Positions 1 through 8,655 of a DNA stretch of 35,092 nt are shown one piece after another. The notes beneath the pieces are model-generated. The model did not search any database, was not told the origin of the DNA, and saw only the letters and a list, made by a program, of their open reading frames with translations. Position numbers and translations under genes: made by a program. This DNA comes from Candidatus Rokuibacteriota bacterium. GTDB lineage: Bacteria > Methylomirabilota > Methylomirabilia > Rokubacteriales > CSP1-6. The stretch lies in assembly GCA_016866775.1 (NCBI GenBank), contig VGLJ01000052.1, positions 1-35,092 on the forward strand, read 5' to 3'. Every line of letters starts with the position of its first letter. Positions within the stretch are counted from its first letter, which is position 1.

Positions 1-66
1 GCCGCCCTCACCGACACGGCCAAGACCCTCGGCTACGCTCTCGTGCCGAACGTTGCCACCGGGTGA
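1..66 (+). CDS. C-terminal end of an unidentified protein (partial)
   Basis: An open frame enters from the left edge and gives 21 residues (ending ...GYALVPNVATG) before a TGA at 64-66. The end resembles the 'LGY.PLP' tail of PstS-type phosphate-binding proteins, but 21 residues are too few for a call, so the family is unknown. It converges on the Rid-family gene with only 9 bases between the two stop codons, so no separate terminator fits between them. Confidence 0.45.
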   Translation, partial: AALTDTAKTLGYALVPNVATG

Positions 67-75
67 AGTTTCAGG

Positions 76-522
76 TCAGCGGCGGCGCGCTTTCCGGGCC
101 TTCCGCGCCGGGCGGCGCACGCTGCGGCCTCCCGCCGCCTTCGTCCGGAGCTCGGCGACCGCCTCGACCTCGACGAGGAGGTCCGGCCGCACGAGCTCCT
201 TCACGACCACGACCGCGCTGGCCGGCGGGTCCTTCTGGAAGTATTCCCTGCGGACCTCGTTGAGCGCCGGATAGTCCGACGCGTTCACGAGATACGTGGT
301 CGTGCTGACCAGATCGTCGAAGCTCGCGCCGGCGGCCTTCAGGACCTCGCGGACGTTCTCGTACATCTGGCGACATTGCGCGCGGATATCCGGCGAGGTG
401 CTGCCGTCCGGCTTCCACCCGACCGTCCCCGACACGAAGACGAAGTTGCCGCTGCGCACCGCGAGAGAGTACGGCCCGAGCGGCCGAGCCACGGCGTGAG
501 AGCTCACGATCTGCTTGGCCAT
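76..522 (-). CDS. Rid-family (YjgF/YER057c/UK114) protein
   Basis: This 148-residue protein belongs to the Rid family of small trimeric proteins, whose archetype RidA hydrolyses reactive enamine/imine intermediates made by PLP enzymes. Visible family features are the N-terminal GPYSLAVRSGNFVFVSG stretch, the YENVREVLKAAGASFDDLV helix and the LLVEVEAVA strand near the C-terminus. The arginine that binds the substrate carboxylate in RidA (in VARLP) does not appear; the matching place reads VKELVRP, so imine deaminase activity is doubtful. A basic tail (RPARKARKARRR) extends the usual ~130-residue length. The ATG at 520-522 is chosen because the family homology starts there and a GAGGG ribosome site lies about 7 bases upstream; an open frame runs further upstream but shows no homology. 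It is divergent from a PLP aminotransferase gene, a sensible neighbour for a Rid protein. Confidence 0.85.
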   Translation of the reverse strand: MAKQIVSSHAVARPLGPYSLAVRSGNFVFVSGTVGWKPDGSTSPDIRAQCRQMYENVREVLKAAGASFDDLVSTTTYLVNASDYPALNEVRREYFQKDPPASAVVVVKELVRPDLLVEVEAVAELRTKAAGGRSVRRPARKARKARRR

Positions 523-562
523 CGTCAATCCCTCTTCGAGGGGAGAGGTAGGTTGTGGCGGC

Positions 563-571
563 ATCGTAGCA
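563..571 (-). promoter_or_regulatory. Possible extended -10 promoter for the Rid-family gene
   Basis: The minus strand reads TGCTACGAT, an extended -10 element (TGn plus TACGAT) about 40 bases upstream of the ATG at 522. No good -35 box is seen, as is usual for extended -10 promoters. It lies just downstream of the divergent -35 box at 593. Confidence 0.35.
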
Positions 572-592
572 TCGAGCGGGCGCCGGGCGCGG

Positions 593-621
593 TTGACACC
601 GCCTCGGCGCGCGCATACAGT
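593..621 (+). promoter_or_regulatory. Sigma-70-type promoter for the aminotransferase/liv/hyu operon
   Basis: A perfect -35 hexamer TTGACA (593-598) is followed after 17 bases by TACAGT (616-621), a 4/6 match to TATAAT. Transcription would start near 628, followed by a strong AGGAGG ribosome site at 638-643 and the ATG at 653. It sits between two divergent genes and is the only good promoter seen for the plus-strand operon. Confidence 0.6.
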
Positions 622-652
622 CCGCCCACACGCGCGCAGGAGGCGTCCGCAG

Positions 653-1978
653 ATGAGCGCGAACCGTTTTCTCGATCCGTCCTCCGCCTCCGCGCGCCTC
701 TTCGCCGACGCGCGGCGCCTGATCCCCGGCGGCTCCTCGAAAGCCAACTTCCACGTCAAGCCGCACCCGTTCTACGTCGCCTCGGGGCACGGCTGTCGCA
801 TCACCGACCTCGACGGCGTCGAGCGCCTCGACGCGATCAACAACTTCACCGCGCTCGTCCACGGCCACGCGTTCCCGCCCGTCGTGGCGGCGGTGACCGA
901 GCAGCTCGCGCGTGGCAGCGCCTTCGCCGCCTCGACACGGGAGGAGGTCGAGCTGGCCCGTCTGCTCGTCGATCGCGTGCCCGGCGTGGAGCGCATCCGC
1001 TTCGCCAACTCGGGGACCGAGGGCGTGATGATGGCGATCAAGGCGGCGCGCGCCTACACGGGGCGTGACCGCATCGCCAAGTTCGAGGGCGCCTACCACG
1101 GCTACTACGACGACGTGCAGGTGTCGTTCAACTCCGGGCCGGCGGATTGGGGCGACGATCACGAGCCCGCCAGCGTGCCCTCGAGCCGCGGCGTGCCGAA
1201 GCACCGCGTGGCGGAGACGCTGGTCCTGCCGTGGAACGATCGCGACGCGGTGGAGCGGCTGCTCACCCGTCACGCGCCGGAGATCGCCGCCGTCGTCGTC
1301 GATCCGTTGAGCAATCGCATGGGATTCATTCCGCCGGCGGAGGGCTTCCTCGATCATCTCCGTCGCGTGACGCGCGCGCTCGGCATCCTCGTCATCTTCG
1401 ACGAGGTCATCTCCTTCCGCGTGGCCGCCGGTGGCGCCCAGTCGCGCTATGGCGGCGATCCCGACCTCACGGCCTTCGGCAAGATCATCGGCGGTGGCTT
1501 CCCCGTCGGCGCCACCGGCGGGCGGGCGGACGTGATGGCAGTCTTCGATCCCGACTCGCCCAACGCGATCGCCTCCGGCGGCACGTTCACCGGCAACCCG
1601 GTGTCGATGGTGGCCGGTCTCGCCACGCTGCGTGCGCTCGACGCGGAGACCTACGCGCGGCTCGAGCGCATGGGCGCCGACCTCCGCGCGCGGCTCAACG
1701 AGAGGCTTCGTGCCCATGGCGCCGAGGGGTACGTCACCGGAGACGCCTCGCTGTTTCGCTTCGTGATGACGTCGAAGCTGCCGCGAACGTATCGCGACAC
1801 CGTGGAGCCGGCGGCGAGCGAGCGCATGGGGCGCCTCTTCATGCACCTGCTCGACGCCGGCGTCCTCGTCAACACCAACGGCCTCGCCTGCCTCAGCACG
1901 CCGATGAGCGATGCCGAGCTGGACGAGATCGTGCAGGCCTTCGACCGCGCACTCTGGCAGCTTCGCCGCGCAGGCTGA
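653..1978 (+). CDS. Class III PLP aminotransferase, glutamate-1-semialdehyde mutase-like
   Basis: This 441-residue fold-type I PLP enzyme is closest in pattern to glutamate-1-semialdehyde 2,1-aminomutase and related transaminases. Visible motifs are FANSGTEGVMMAIKAARAYTG (about 117-137), which binds the cofactor phosphate, the cofactor-contacting Asp in LVIFDE (D250), and the Schiff-base lysine in TAFGKIIGGGFPVGA (K277). The start at 653 has AGGAGG nine bases upstream; the longer open frame upstream has no homology. A true HemL would usually sit among haem genes; here the gene leads a transport and hydantoinase operon, so a catabolic transaminase acting on an amino or beta-amino acid is more likely. 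The stop is 23 bases before the binding-protein gene. Confidence 0.9.
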   Translation: MSANRFLDPSSASARLFADARRLIPGGSSKANFHVKPHPFYVASGHGCRITDLDGVERLDAINNFTALVHGHAFPPVVAAVTEQLARGSAFAASTREEVELARLLVDRVPGVERIRFANSGTEGVMMAIKAARAYTGRDRIAKFEGAYHGYYDDVQVSFNSGPADWGDDHEPASVPSSRGVPKHRVAETLVLPWNDRDAVERLLTRHAPEIAAVVVDPLSNRMGFIPPAEGFLDHLRRVTRALGILVIFDEVISFRVAAGGAQSRYGGDPDLTAFGKIIGGGFPVGATGGRADVMAVFDPDSPNAIASGGTFTGNPVSMVAGLATLRALDAETYARLERMGADLRARLNERLRAHGAEGYVTGDASLFRFVMTSKLPRTYRDTVEPAASERMGRLFMHLLDAGVLVNTNGLACLSTPMSDAELDEIVQAFDRALWQLRRAG

Positions 1979-2001
1979 CCCGTCGTCCGCAGGAGGACTT
2001 C

Positions 2002-3249
2002 ATGCGATACGACACGCTCCGCATCCCCATCGTCCTCGCCCTCGCGTGTGTCGCCACCACCTCGAGCGTCCCGCCCGCAGGCGCGGCGGACGACGTGCGC
2101 CTCGGCGTCGTGGCGCCGATGACCGGTCCCACCGCGAAGTTCGGCCAGGCGCAGAAGAACGCGCTCACGTTGGCGGCGGACGACATCAATGCGGCGGGTG
2201 GCATCAAGTCGCTCGGCGGCGCCAAGGTCAAGCTGATCTTCGGCGACACGCGCGGCGAGGCGGACACGGGGGTCACCGAGACCGAGCGGCTCATCACGCG
2301 TGAGAAGGTCCACGCGCTCATCGGCGCCTTCCAGAGCGGCGTGGGCTTCCCGTCGTCGGCGATGGCCGAGAAGCACCAGATCCCGTGGCTCACGTTCGGC
2401 ACGTTCGACAAGATCACCGAGCGCGGCTTCAAGTACGTCTTCCGCGCGCACGCCAACGACACCATCAAGGCACGCGCGCTCATCGAGGGCCTGGTGGCGC
2501 TCGGCAAGCGCTCGTCGCCTCCCATCAAGAGCGCGGTGGTCCTCGCCGAGAACACCGAGTGGGGGAAGTCGGTCAGCGACAAGCAGCGCAACTTCCTCGA
2601 GAAGGCCGGCGTGAAAGTGCATTTCGTCGAGAATTACCCGTACGCGGCGCCCGACCTCACGTCGCTCATCGTCAAGACCAAGGGTGTCCGACCCGATCTC
2701 GTCGTGGCCGACTCCTACCTGGGCGACGCGCTGCTCATCACGCGCCAGATGCACGAGCAGGAGCTGCGTCCCGTCGCCTACGCGGCGGGCGGCGGCGGCC
2801 ACGTGCAGCCGGACTTCCTCAAGAACATGGCGAAGCTTTCGGACGGCATCATCGCGGCCACCATGTGGGACGCGGCCGTGGGCAAGAAGGTGCCGTGGAT
2901 CGCGAAGGAAAACGAGCGCCACGCGGCGAAGTTCGGCGTGCCCTACACGGAGGACTCGGCCGGGTTCTATCAGGCGTTCCAGATCATCGTGGACGCGCTG
3001 GAGCGCGCGAAGACGACGTCGGCCAAGCCGCTGCGCGACGCCATCGCCGCCACCAACATCACCGACGTCAACCACAAGGCGATGCTGCTGCCGTACCAGG
3101 CCATCCGGTTCGACGAGACCGGGCAGAATCCGCTGGCCACGGCCATGGTGGTGCAGATCCAGGGCGGGAAGTTCCGCCTCCTCTATCCGGAGAGCATCGC
3201 CGAGCCGGACGCCAAGGTCCTGTGGCCGTACCTGGCCACGACGCGGTAG
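2002..3249 (+). CDS. Branched-chain amino acid type ABC transporter substrate-binding protein
   Basis: This 415-residue periplasmic binding protein is of the LivJ/LivK class (type I fold). A signal peptide covers about residues 1-30 (basic start, hydrophobic core, AGA before ADD), followed by the typical first strand and loop VRLGVVAPMTGPTAKFGQ. Family features further on include the region around EKHQIPWLTFGTF and the YEDSAGFYQAF-like stretch near residue 325. An AGGAGG site at 1991-1996 lies five bases before the ATG. It belongs with the permease and ATPase genes that follow. The ligand cannot be told from sequence; the downstream hydantoinase genes suggest a cyclic amide or amino-acid derivative rather than leucine. 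Confidence 0.9.
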   Translation: MRYDTLRIPIVLALACVATTSSVPPAGAADDVRLGVVAPMTGPTAKFGQAQKNALTLAADDINAAGGIKSLGGAKVKLIFGDTRGEADTGVTETERLITREKVHALIGAFQSGVGFPSSAMAEKHQIPWLTFGTFDKITERGFKYVFRAHANDTIKARALIEGLVALGKRSSPPIKSAVVLAENTEWGKSVSDKQRNFLEKAGVKVHFVENYPYAAPDLTSLIVKTKGVRPDLVVADSYLGDALLITRQMHEQELRPVAYAAGGGGHVQPDFLKNMAKLSDGIIAATMWDAAVGKKVPWIAKENERHAAKFGVPYTEDSAGFYQAFQIIVDALERAKTTSAKPLRDAIAATNITDVNHKAMLLPYQAIRFDETGQNPLATAMVVQIQGGKFRLLYPESIAEPDAKVLWPYLATTR

Positions 3250-3265
3250 GCGTGCGCGCCGTCGC

Positions 3266-4144
3266 TTGAGAGGTCTGGCCCAGGCCGTCACGAGCGGCCT
3301 CCTCATCGGCGGCGTCTACGGGTTGATCGCGCTGGGGCTGAACATCGTGTTCGGCACCATGCGCGTCGTCAACTTCGCGCAGGGGACGCTGCTGATGGTC
3401 GGGATGTTCGTCACCTACTGGCTCTGGGAGCTGGGCGGCGTTCATCCCTACCTCTCGCCGCTGGTGACGGTGCCGCTCCTCTTCGGGCTCGGGTTCCTCA
3501 TCCAGCATCTCTTCGTCTCGCCGCTCCTCGCCCGCGAGCGGGCGCGCGAGCCCATGAGCGTGCTCCTCCTCACGCTCGGCCTGGCCCTCGTGCTGGAGAA
3601 CGCGGCGCTGCTCTTCTTCAGCGCGGACTTCAAGACCGTCACGACGGACGTCTCGATGCAGACGGTCAAGACCGCCGGGCTGATCGTGAGCGTGCCGCGG
3701 CTGGTGGGCCTGGCGGCGCTGGCCGCCACGAGCGTCGCCCTCTATGTGTTCCTCACGCGCACGGATCTCGGCCGTGCGGTGCGCGCCACCGGCCAGGACC
3801 GCGAAGTGGCGCGCCTCATGGGGATCAACGACTTCCGCATCTACGGCGTCGCGTACGGGCTGAGCGCGGCGATGATGGGCATCGCGGGCGCCGTCCTCGT
3901 GCCGTTCTTCTACATCCACCCCGGGGTCGGCACGTCGTTCCTCCTCAAGGCGTTCGTCATCGTGGTGCTGGGCGGTCTCGGCAGCATGCCCGGCGCGGCC
4001 CTCGGGGGACTGCTCGTCGGCGTCATCGAGGGCGCGGTGGCCCTCTGGGTGCAGGCGGCGATCGCGCAGATCGTGCTCTTCGGGATCTTCGTGGCCATCC
4101 TCTTCGTCCGTCCTGCGGGATTGCTCGGGGTCGAGCGCCGATGA
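3266..4144 (+). CDS. livH: ABC transporter permease, LivH family
   Basis: An integral membrane permease of about 292 residues. The N-terminal run GLLIGGVYGLIALGLNIVFG and the following MRVVNFAQGTLLM match the LivH signature, and GGLGSMPGAALGGLLVG near the C-terminus is the conserved cytoplasmic coupling region. About eight hydrophobic segments can be counted. The start is uncertain: no ATG or GTG lies near the expected N-terminus, so a TTG at 3266 is chosen, 16 bases after the binding-protein stop; a CTG at 3275 is the alternative. The gene ends in an ATGA overlap with the next gene, implying translational coupling. Confidence 0.85.
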   Translation: MRGLAQAVTSGLLIGGVYGLIALGLNIVFGTMRVVNFAQGTLLMVGMFVTYWLWELGGVHPYLSPLVTVPLLFGLGFLIQHLFVSPLLARERAREPMSVLLLTLGLALVLENAALLFFSADFKTVTTDVSMQTVKTAGLIVSVPRLVGLAALAATSVALYVFLTRTDLGRAVRATGQDREVARLMGINDFRIYGVAYGLSAAMMGIAGAVLVPFFYIHPGVGTSFLLKAFVIVVLGGLGSMPGAALGGLLVGVIEGAVALWVQAAIAQIVLFGIFVAILFVRPAGLLGVERR

Positions 4145-5913
4145 GGCTCGCGATCGTTGCCATCGCCGGCGCCGCGCTCATTCCGTTCGCCACGCGGGCG
4201 CTCATCGGCGACGACGACTACTGGCTCCAGGTGCTGATCTGGGTGATGTTCTTCGCCTACCTCAGCGCGGCCTGGAACCTCATCGGGGGTTTCGGCGGCC
4301 AGTACTCGATCGGGCATGCCGGGCTGCTCGGCATCGGCGCCTATACCTCGTCGCTCCTCTACGTCCAGGCCGGCGTCAGCCCGTGGCTGGGCATGCTGGC
4401 GGGCGGCGCGCTCGCTGCCGTCATCGGGGGCGTGATCGGTTATCCGTGCTTCCGGCTGCGTGGCGCGTTCTTCTCGCTGGTGACGATCGCGTTCGCGGAG
4501 ATGCTGCGCGTGGGCACCGAGCTCACCGACTCGCTCTTCGGCCTGCCGATCAACGGCGTGCGCGGCTTTCTGCTCCCGGTCGTCGGCCATCGACCCGCCG
4601 AGTTCCAGTTCTCGGGCAAGCGCGGCTACTACTACGTGATGCTCGCGCTCCTGCTCGTCATCCTCGCCGTCGGCTGGCTGGTGAAGCGCTCACGCCTCGG
4701 CTACTACCTGGCCGCGATCCGCGACGACGAGGACGCCGCTGCCGCCCTCGGCGTCCATCCGGCGCGCGCGAAGCTCGTGGCGATGATGCTGAGCAGCTTC
4801 TTCACGGCCATCGGCGGGACGTTCTACGCGCAGCTGGTCGGCTTCATCACGCCCACGCGGACGATGAGCCTCGACTTCTCGGTGCAGATGGTGGTGATGC
4901 CGGTACTGGGCGGCATCGGCACCGTGCTCGGCCCGCTGTGGGGCGCTCTCGTGCTCGTGCCGATCGGCGAGGTCACCCGCGCGCGGTGGGGCGGCAGCGT
5001 GCAGGGTGTGCATCTGATCATCTACGGTGCGCTCCTCATGCTCGTCATCCTCAGGTGGCCGCAGGGCATCGACCCGTGGCTCCGCGGATTCGTCAGGAGG
5101 CGCCGGGCGGCGGCCGCCGTCGAGGTCGCGCCGCTCGCCGTCGCGGAGGGTCCGCGTGTCGCGCCGCGCGCGCCGGCGGGCGGCGGCGAGCCTCTCCTTC
5201 GCGTCGGGGGACTGCGGCGCAGCTTCGGCGGCGCCGTGGGCGTCCGCGATCTCAGCTTCCACGTCGCGCCCGGCGAAGTGGTGGGCATCATCGGCGCCAA
5301 CGGCGCCGGCAAGACGACCGTGTTCAACCTGCTCACGGGCGCGCTGGACGCCGACGCAGGGGACGTGTGGTTCGCGGGCCAGCGGCTCGATCGTGAGCGC
5401 CCCGAAACGCGCAACCGGCTCGGGATCGCGCGGACGTTCCAGATCGTGCGCCCGTTCATCGGCCTGACGGCGCTCGAGAACGTGATGGTCGCCGCGCTCC
5501 CGCGCGCCGCGAGCGTCGGAGAGGCGCGGCGCGAGGCGGCGCGGTGGCTGGCGTTCGCCGGCCTCGCGTATCGCGCCGACGTGATCGCGAGCGGGCTGAG
5601 CACCGGCGAGCGCAAGCGTCTGGAGCTGGCGCGCGCACTCGCCACGCGACCGCGGCTGCTGCTGCTGGACGAGGTGACCGGCGGCGTGGACCAGCGGAGC
5701 CTTCCGGGTCTCGTCCGCCTGATGCAGCAGATCCGCGCGGAGGGCCTCACGCTGCTCGTCATCGAGCACAATCTGCGCGTGGTGACGGCGCTCGCCGATC
5801 GCCTGCTCGTGCTGCACCTCGGCGAGAAGATCCACGAGGGCGCGCCGCAGGCGGTCGTGACCGATCCCGCCGTGGTGGACGTCTACGTGGGAGGTCCGGT
5901 TGCTCGCGGTTGA
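4141..5913 (+). CDS. Fused ABC permease and ATPase (LivM-LivG fusion)
   Basis: A 590-residue single chain carries two parts of one importer. Residues 1 to about 325 form a LivM-type permease (WNLIGGFGGQYSIGHAGLLGIGAY; the EAA-like region YLAAIRDDEDAAAALGVHPARAK; GGIGTVLGPLWGA). After a linker rich in Ala, Arg and Pro (about 320-350), an ATPase domain runs to the end: Walker A GANGAGKT (385-392), signature LSTGERKRLELARAL, Walker B LLLLDEV, and H-loop IEHN. It begins with an ATGA overlap onto LivH and overlaps LivF by 14 bases. The fusion forces 1:1 stoichiometry of permease and ATPase. LivM-LivG fusions occur in some proteobacteria; the second transporter in this window keeps the two separate. 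Confidence 0.92.
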   Translation: MRLAIVAIAGAALIPFATRALIGDDDYWLQVLIWVMFFAYLSAAWNLIGGFGGQYSIGHAGLLGIGAYTSSLLYVQAGVSPWLGMLAGGALAAVIGGVIGYPCFRLRGAFFSLVTIAFAEMLRVGTELTDSLFGLPINGVRGFLLPVVGHRPAEFQFSGKRGYYYVMLALLLVILAVGWLVKRSRLGYYLAAIRDDEDAAAALGVHPARAKLVAMMLSSFFTAIGGTFYAQLVGFITPTRTMSLDFSVQMVVMPVLGGIGTVLGPLWGALVLVPIGEVTRARWGGSVQGVHLIIYGALLMLVILRWPQGIDPWLRGFVRRRRAAAAVEVAPLAVAEGPRVAPRAPAGGGEPLLRVGGLRRSFGGAVGVRDLSFHVAPGEVVGIIGANGAGKTTVFNLLTGALDADAGDVWFAGQRLDRERPETRNRLGIARTFQIVRPFIGLTALENVMVAALPRAASVGEARREAARWLAFAGLAYRADVIASGLSTGERKRLELARALATRPRLLLLDEVTGGVDQRSLPGLVRLMQQIRAEGLTLLVIEHNLRVVTALADRLLVLHLGEKIHEGAPQAVVTDPAVVDVYVGGPVARG

Positions 5914-6619
5914 GAATCTCGTCGTGGACTATGGCGGCTACGTCGCGCTCTCCGGCGTGTCGCTCGAGGTGCGCGCGGGCGAGATCGTGTGCCTCATGGG
6001 CGCCAACGGCTCGGGCAAGAGCTCGCTGCTCAATGCGGTCTCTGGCCTCGTACGCCCGGCGGCGGGCTCGGTCAGCTTCGAGGGACGATCGCTCGCCGGC
6101 GTCCCGACGTACCGCCGGCTCGGGTTCGGCCTCGCCCACGTGCTCGAGCGCCGCCGCCTCTTCCCGTACATGACCGTGCTCGAGAATCTCCTGCTCGGCA
6201 GCTATCTGCCCGCCGCGCGCGCGCGGCGCGGCGAGGCGCTGGAGCGGGTCTTCGCGAAGTTCCCGGTGCTGCGTGCACGGCGCGATCAGCTCGCCCACAC
6301 GCTGTCGGGCGGGGAGCAGCAGATGGTCGCGATCGCGCGGGCGCTCATGAGCGCGCCGCGGTTCCTGATGCTCGACGAGCCGTTCCTCGGACTCGCGCCG
6401 CGACTCGTGGCCGAGGTGGCGGAGACGATCGCGCAGCTCAACGCCGACGGCATGACGGTGCTCTTCACCGAGCAGGCCATCCACCAGTCGCTCGTCACCG
6501 CGCATCGCGGCTACATCCTCGAATCCGGCCGCCTCGTCCTGAGCGGGACGAGTGCTGCGCTGCTCGCGAACGAGCTCCTGCAGCGCGTCTACATGGGGCT
6601 CGACCTGGAGGCGCCATGA
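5900..6619 (+). CDS. livF: ABC transporter ATPase, LivF family
   Basis: A 239-residue ATPase, the second nucleotide-binding subunit of the importer. Motifs are Walker A GANGSGKSS, signature LSGGEQQMVAIARAL, Walker B FLMLDEP followed by the LivF-type FLGLAP, and the switch region LFTEQA, where Gln takes the H-loop place as in many LivF proteins. It starts with TTG at 5900, preceded by GGGAGGT at 5889-5895, inside the end of the upstream gene, and ends in an ATGA overlap with hyuA. The unbroken chain of overlaps ties transporter and hydantoinase to one mRNA. Confidence 0.92.
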   Translation: MLAVENLVVDYGGYVALSGVSLEVRAGEIVCLMGANGSGKSSLLNAVSGLVRPAAGSVSFEGRSLAGVPTYRRLGFGLAHVLERRRLFPYMTVLENLLLGSYLPAARARRGEALERVFAKFPVLRARRDQLAHTLSGGEQQMVAIARALMSAPRFLMLDEPFLGLAPRLVAEVAETIAQLNADGMTVLFTEQAIHQSLVTAHRGYILESGRLVLSGTSAALLANELLQRVYMGLDLEAP

Positions 6620-8655
6620 ACCTGATCGGGGTCGACGTCGGTGGGACCTTCACCGACCTCATCCTCCTGGACGAAACGACGGGACAGGTGCGCGTCGCGA
6701 AGGTCCCCACCACCGTCCGCAACCAGGCCGAGGGCGTGCTGGCCGCGCTGCGCGAGGCCGGAGCGACGGCCGCCGCGATCAAGGTGCTGGTCCACGGCAC
6801 GACGACCGGAACCAACGCGCTGCTGGAGCGGAAGGGTGCCCAGACGGGGCTCATCACCACGCGCGGCTTCCGGGACGTGCTCGAGCTCGGGCGGCGCACG
6901 CGTCCGACGCCCTACGGGCTCAAGGGCACGTTCGAGCCGCTCATCCCGCGCGACCTCCGCGTGGAAGTGGCGGAGCGCGTGGATGCCGAGGGGCAGGTCG
7001 TGGTGCCGCTCGACGAGGACGCCGTGCGGCGCGCGGCCGAGACGCTGCGCGCGGCCGGTGTGGACGCACTGGTGATCCACTTCGTCCATTCCTACGTCAA
7101 CGACCGCCACGAGCGGCGGGCGCGGGAGATCGCGGCGGGCGTGTGGCCGAATGCGTACGTCACCGTCGGCTCGGAGCTGTTACCCGAGTACCGCGAGTAC
7201 GAGCGCGGCACGACGGCGGCGATCAACGGCTACCTCCAGCCCGTGATCGATCGGTATCTGCGGTCGCTCGCCGACACGCTCCGAAGCGACGGCTACGCGC
7301 GCGAGCTCCTCGTCATGCAGGGGAACGGCGGGACGATGTCCGTCGACGTCGCGGCCCGTCACGCCGTCAACACGCTCATGTCGGGGCCGGCCGCGGGCGT
7401 GAAGGCCGCCGCGTTCACCGCGCTCGCCGCGGGGTATCGCAACGTGATCTCGTGCGACATGGGCGGGACCAGCTTCGACGTCGGTGTCATTCGCGACGGT
7501 GTGCCGGCGGTCAGCGCGGACAAGGAGCTCGGCTACGGCCTGCCCGTCCGCGTGCCGATGATCGACATCCATACGATCGGGGCCGGCGGCGGCTCCATCG
7601 CGCGCGTGAGCTCGGCCGGCATCCTCCAGGTCGGTCCACAGAGCGCGGGCGCCGAGCCGGGGCCGATCTGCTACGGCCGTGGCGGCGCCGAGCCGACGAC
7701 GACCGACGCGAACCTCGTGCTCGGCCGTCTGAACCCGAAGGGGCTCCTCGGCGTGGCCGGTGCGGCCGAGCTCGAGCGCGTCAGGAGCATCCTCGACAAG
7801 AAGATCGGCGCGCACCTGGGACTCGGACCCGACGAGGTCGCCGCCGCCATCGTCCGCGTGGCGAACGACAAGATGGCGGGCGCGATCCGCCTGGTGTCGC
7901 TGCAGCGCGGGTACGATCCGCGCGACTTCATCCTCTTCGCGTTCGGCGGCGCCGGGCCGCTCCACGCCGCGGCGCTCGCGCGCGAGCTGGCCATCCCGAA
8001 GGTGCTGGTGCCGGCGCGGCCGGGCATCACGTCCGCGCTCGGCTGTCTCGTGGCCGACGTCCGCCACGACTTCGTGCGAACGATCAACCAGGATCTGCTG
8101 CGCCTGGACGTCGACGAGGCCCGCGCGATCCTCGCGGCGCAGGTGGCGGAGGGCCGGCGTCTGCTCGCGTCCGAGGAAGTCGACATCGAGACCGTGAGCG
8201 TGCTCCACCAGGCGGACATGCAGTTCGCCGGGCAGACGCACGTGCTGACCGTGACGATCCCGCGCGCCGACTTCGGCCGCGACGACCTGCTCCTCGCGTT
8301 CGAGCGCGCGTACTGGGAGCGCTTCGAGGTCGAGCTGAAGCAGATGCGCGCGCTCGTCATGAGCCTGCGCACGGCGGTCATCGGCCGCCGTCCCCCGGTC
8401 TCGCTGAACGGACTCGCGGCCACGCCGTCTCGAGGAGCGCTCGAGGACGCGCGGGACGGGAGCCGTCGCGCCTGGTTCGACGGCGCCTGGCACGACACGC
8501 CGATCTATCGTCGCGAGCGCCTCGCCGTCGGCGTGCGGTTCGACGGCCCGGCGATCGTGGAGCAGCTCGACTCGACCACGGTGATCGAGCCGGGAGACCG
8601 TGTCGAGGTCGACACGCTCGGCAACCTCATCATCACCGTGCGGGGGCTCGTATGA
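6616..8655 (+). CDS. hyuA: Hydantoinase/oxoprolinase family protein, subunit A
   Basis: A 679-residue protein of the HyuA/AcxA/5-oxoprolinase N-half family, which couples ATP hydrolysis to ring opening of hydantoins or 5-oxoproline, or to carboxylation of ketones. The N-terminal phosphate-binding loop GVDVGGTFTD is at residues 5-14, a second actin-fold phosphate motif is CDMGGTSFDVGV, and the GGAGPLHAAALARELAIPKV stretch is conserved in the family. The usual size is about 680-700, so the protein looks complete. Start and stop overlap livF and hyuB by ATGA. N-methylhydantoinase, 5-oxoprolinase and acetone carboxylase subunits cannot be told apart by eye; no third, gamma-like acetone carboxylase subunit follows, which argues against acetone carboxylase. 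Confidence 0.9.
   Translation: MNLIGVDVGGTFTDLILLDETTGQVRVAKVPTTVRNQAEGVLAALREAGATAAAIKVLVHGTTTGTNALLERKGAQTGLITTRGFRDVLELGRRTRPTPYGLKGTFEPLIPRDLRVEVAERVDAEGQVVVPLDEDAVRRAAETLRAAGVDALVIHFVHSYVNDRHERRAREIAAGVWPNAYVTVGSELLPEYREYERGTTAAINGYLQPVIDRYLRSLADTLRSDGYARELLVMQGNGGTMSVDVAARHAVNTLMSGPAAGVKAAAFTALAAGYRNVISCDMGGTSFDVGVIRDGVPAVSADKELGYGLPVRVPMIDIHTIGAGGGSIARVSSAGILQVGPQSAGAEPGPICYGRGGAEPTTTDANLVLGRLNPKGLLGVAGAAELERVRSILDKKIGAHLGLGPDEVAAAIVRVANDKMAGAIRLVSLQRGYDPRDFILFAFGGAGPLHAAALARELAIPKVLVPARPGITSALGCLVADVRHDFVRTINQDLLRLDVDEARAILAAQVAEGRRLLASEEVDIETVSVLHQADMQFAGQTHVLTVTIPRADFGRDDLLLAFERAYWERFEVELKQMRALVMSLRTAVIGRRPPVSLNGLAATPSRGALEDARDGSRRAWFDGAWHDTPIYRRERLAVGVRFDGPAIVEQLDSTTVIEPGDRVEVDTLGNLIITVRGLV

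Noticed and set aside
71-1846. A 591-codon open frame on the minus strand across the Rid and aminotransferase genes
   Set aside because: Very Arg/His/Gly-rich translation with no family motif; it is antisense to two well-supported genes and results from high GC.
653-1978. Bona fide HemL for tetrapyrrole synthesis
   Set aside because: The motifs match the broader class III/GSA-like group, and the operon context is catabolic; no other haem gene is nearby.
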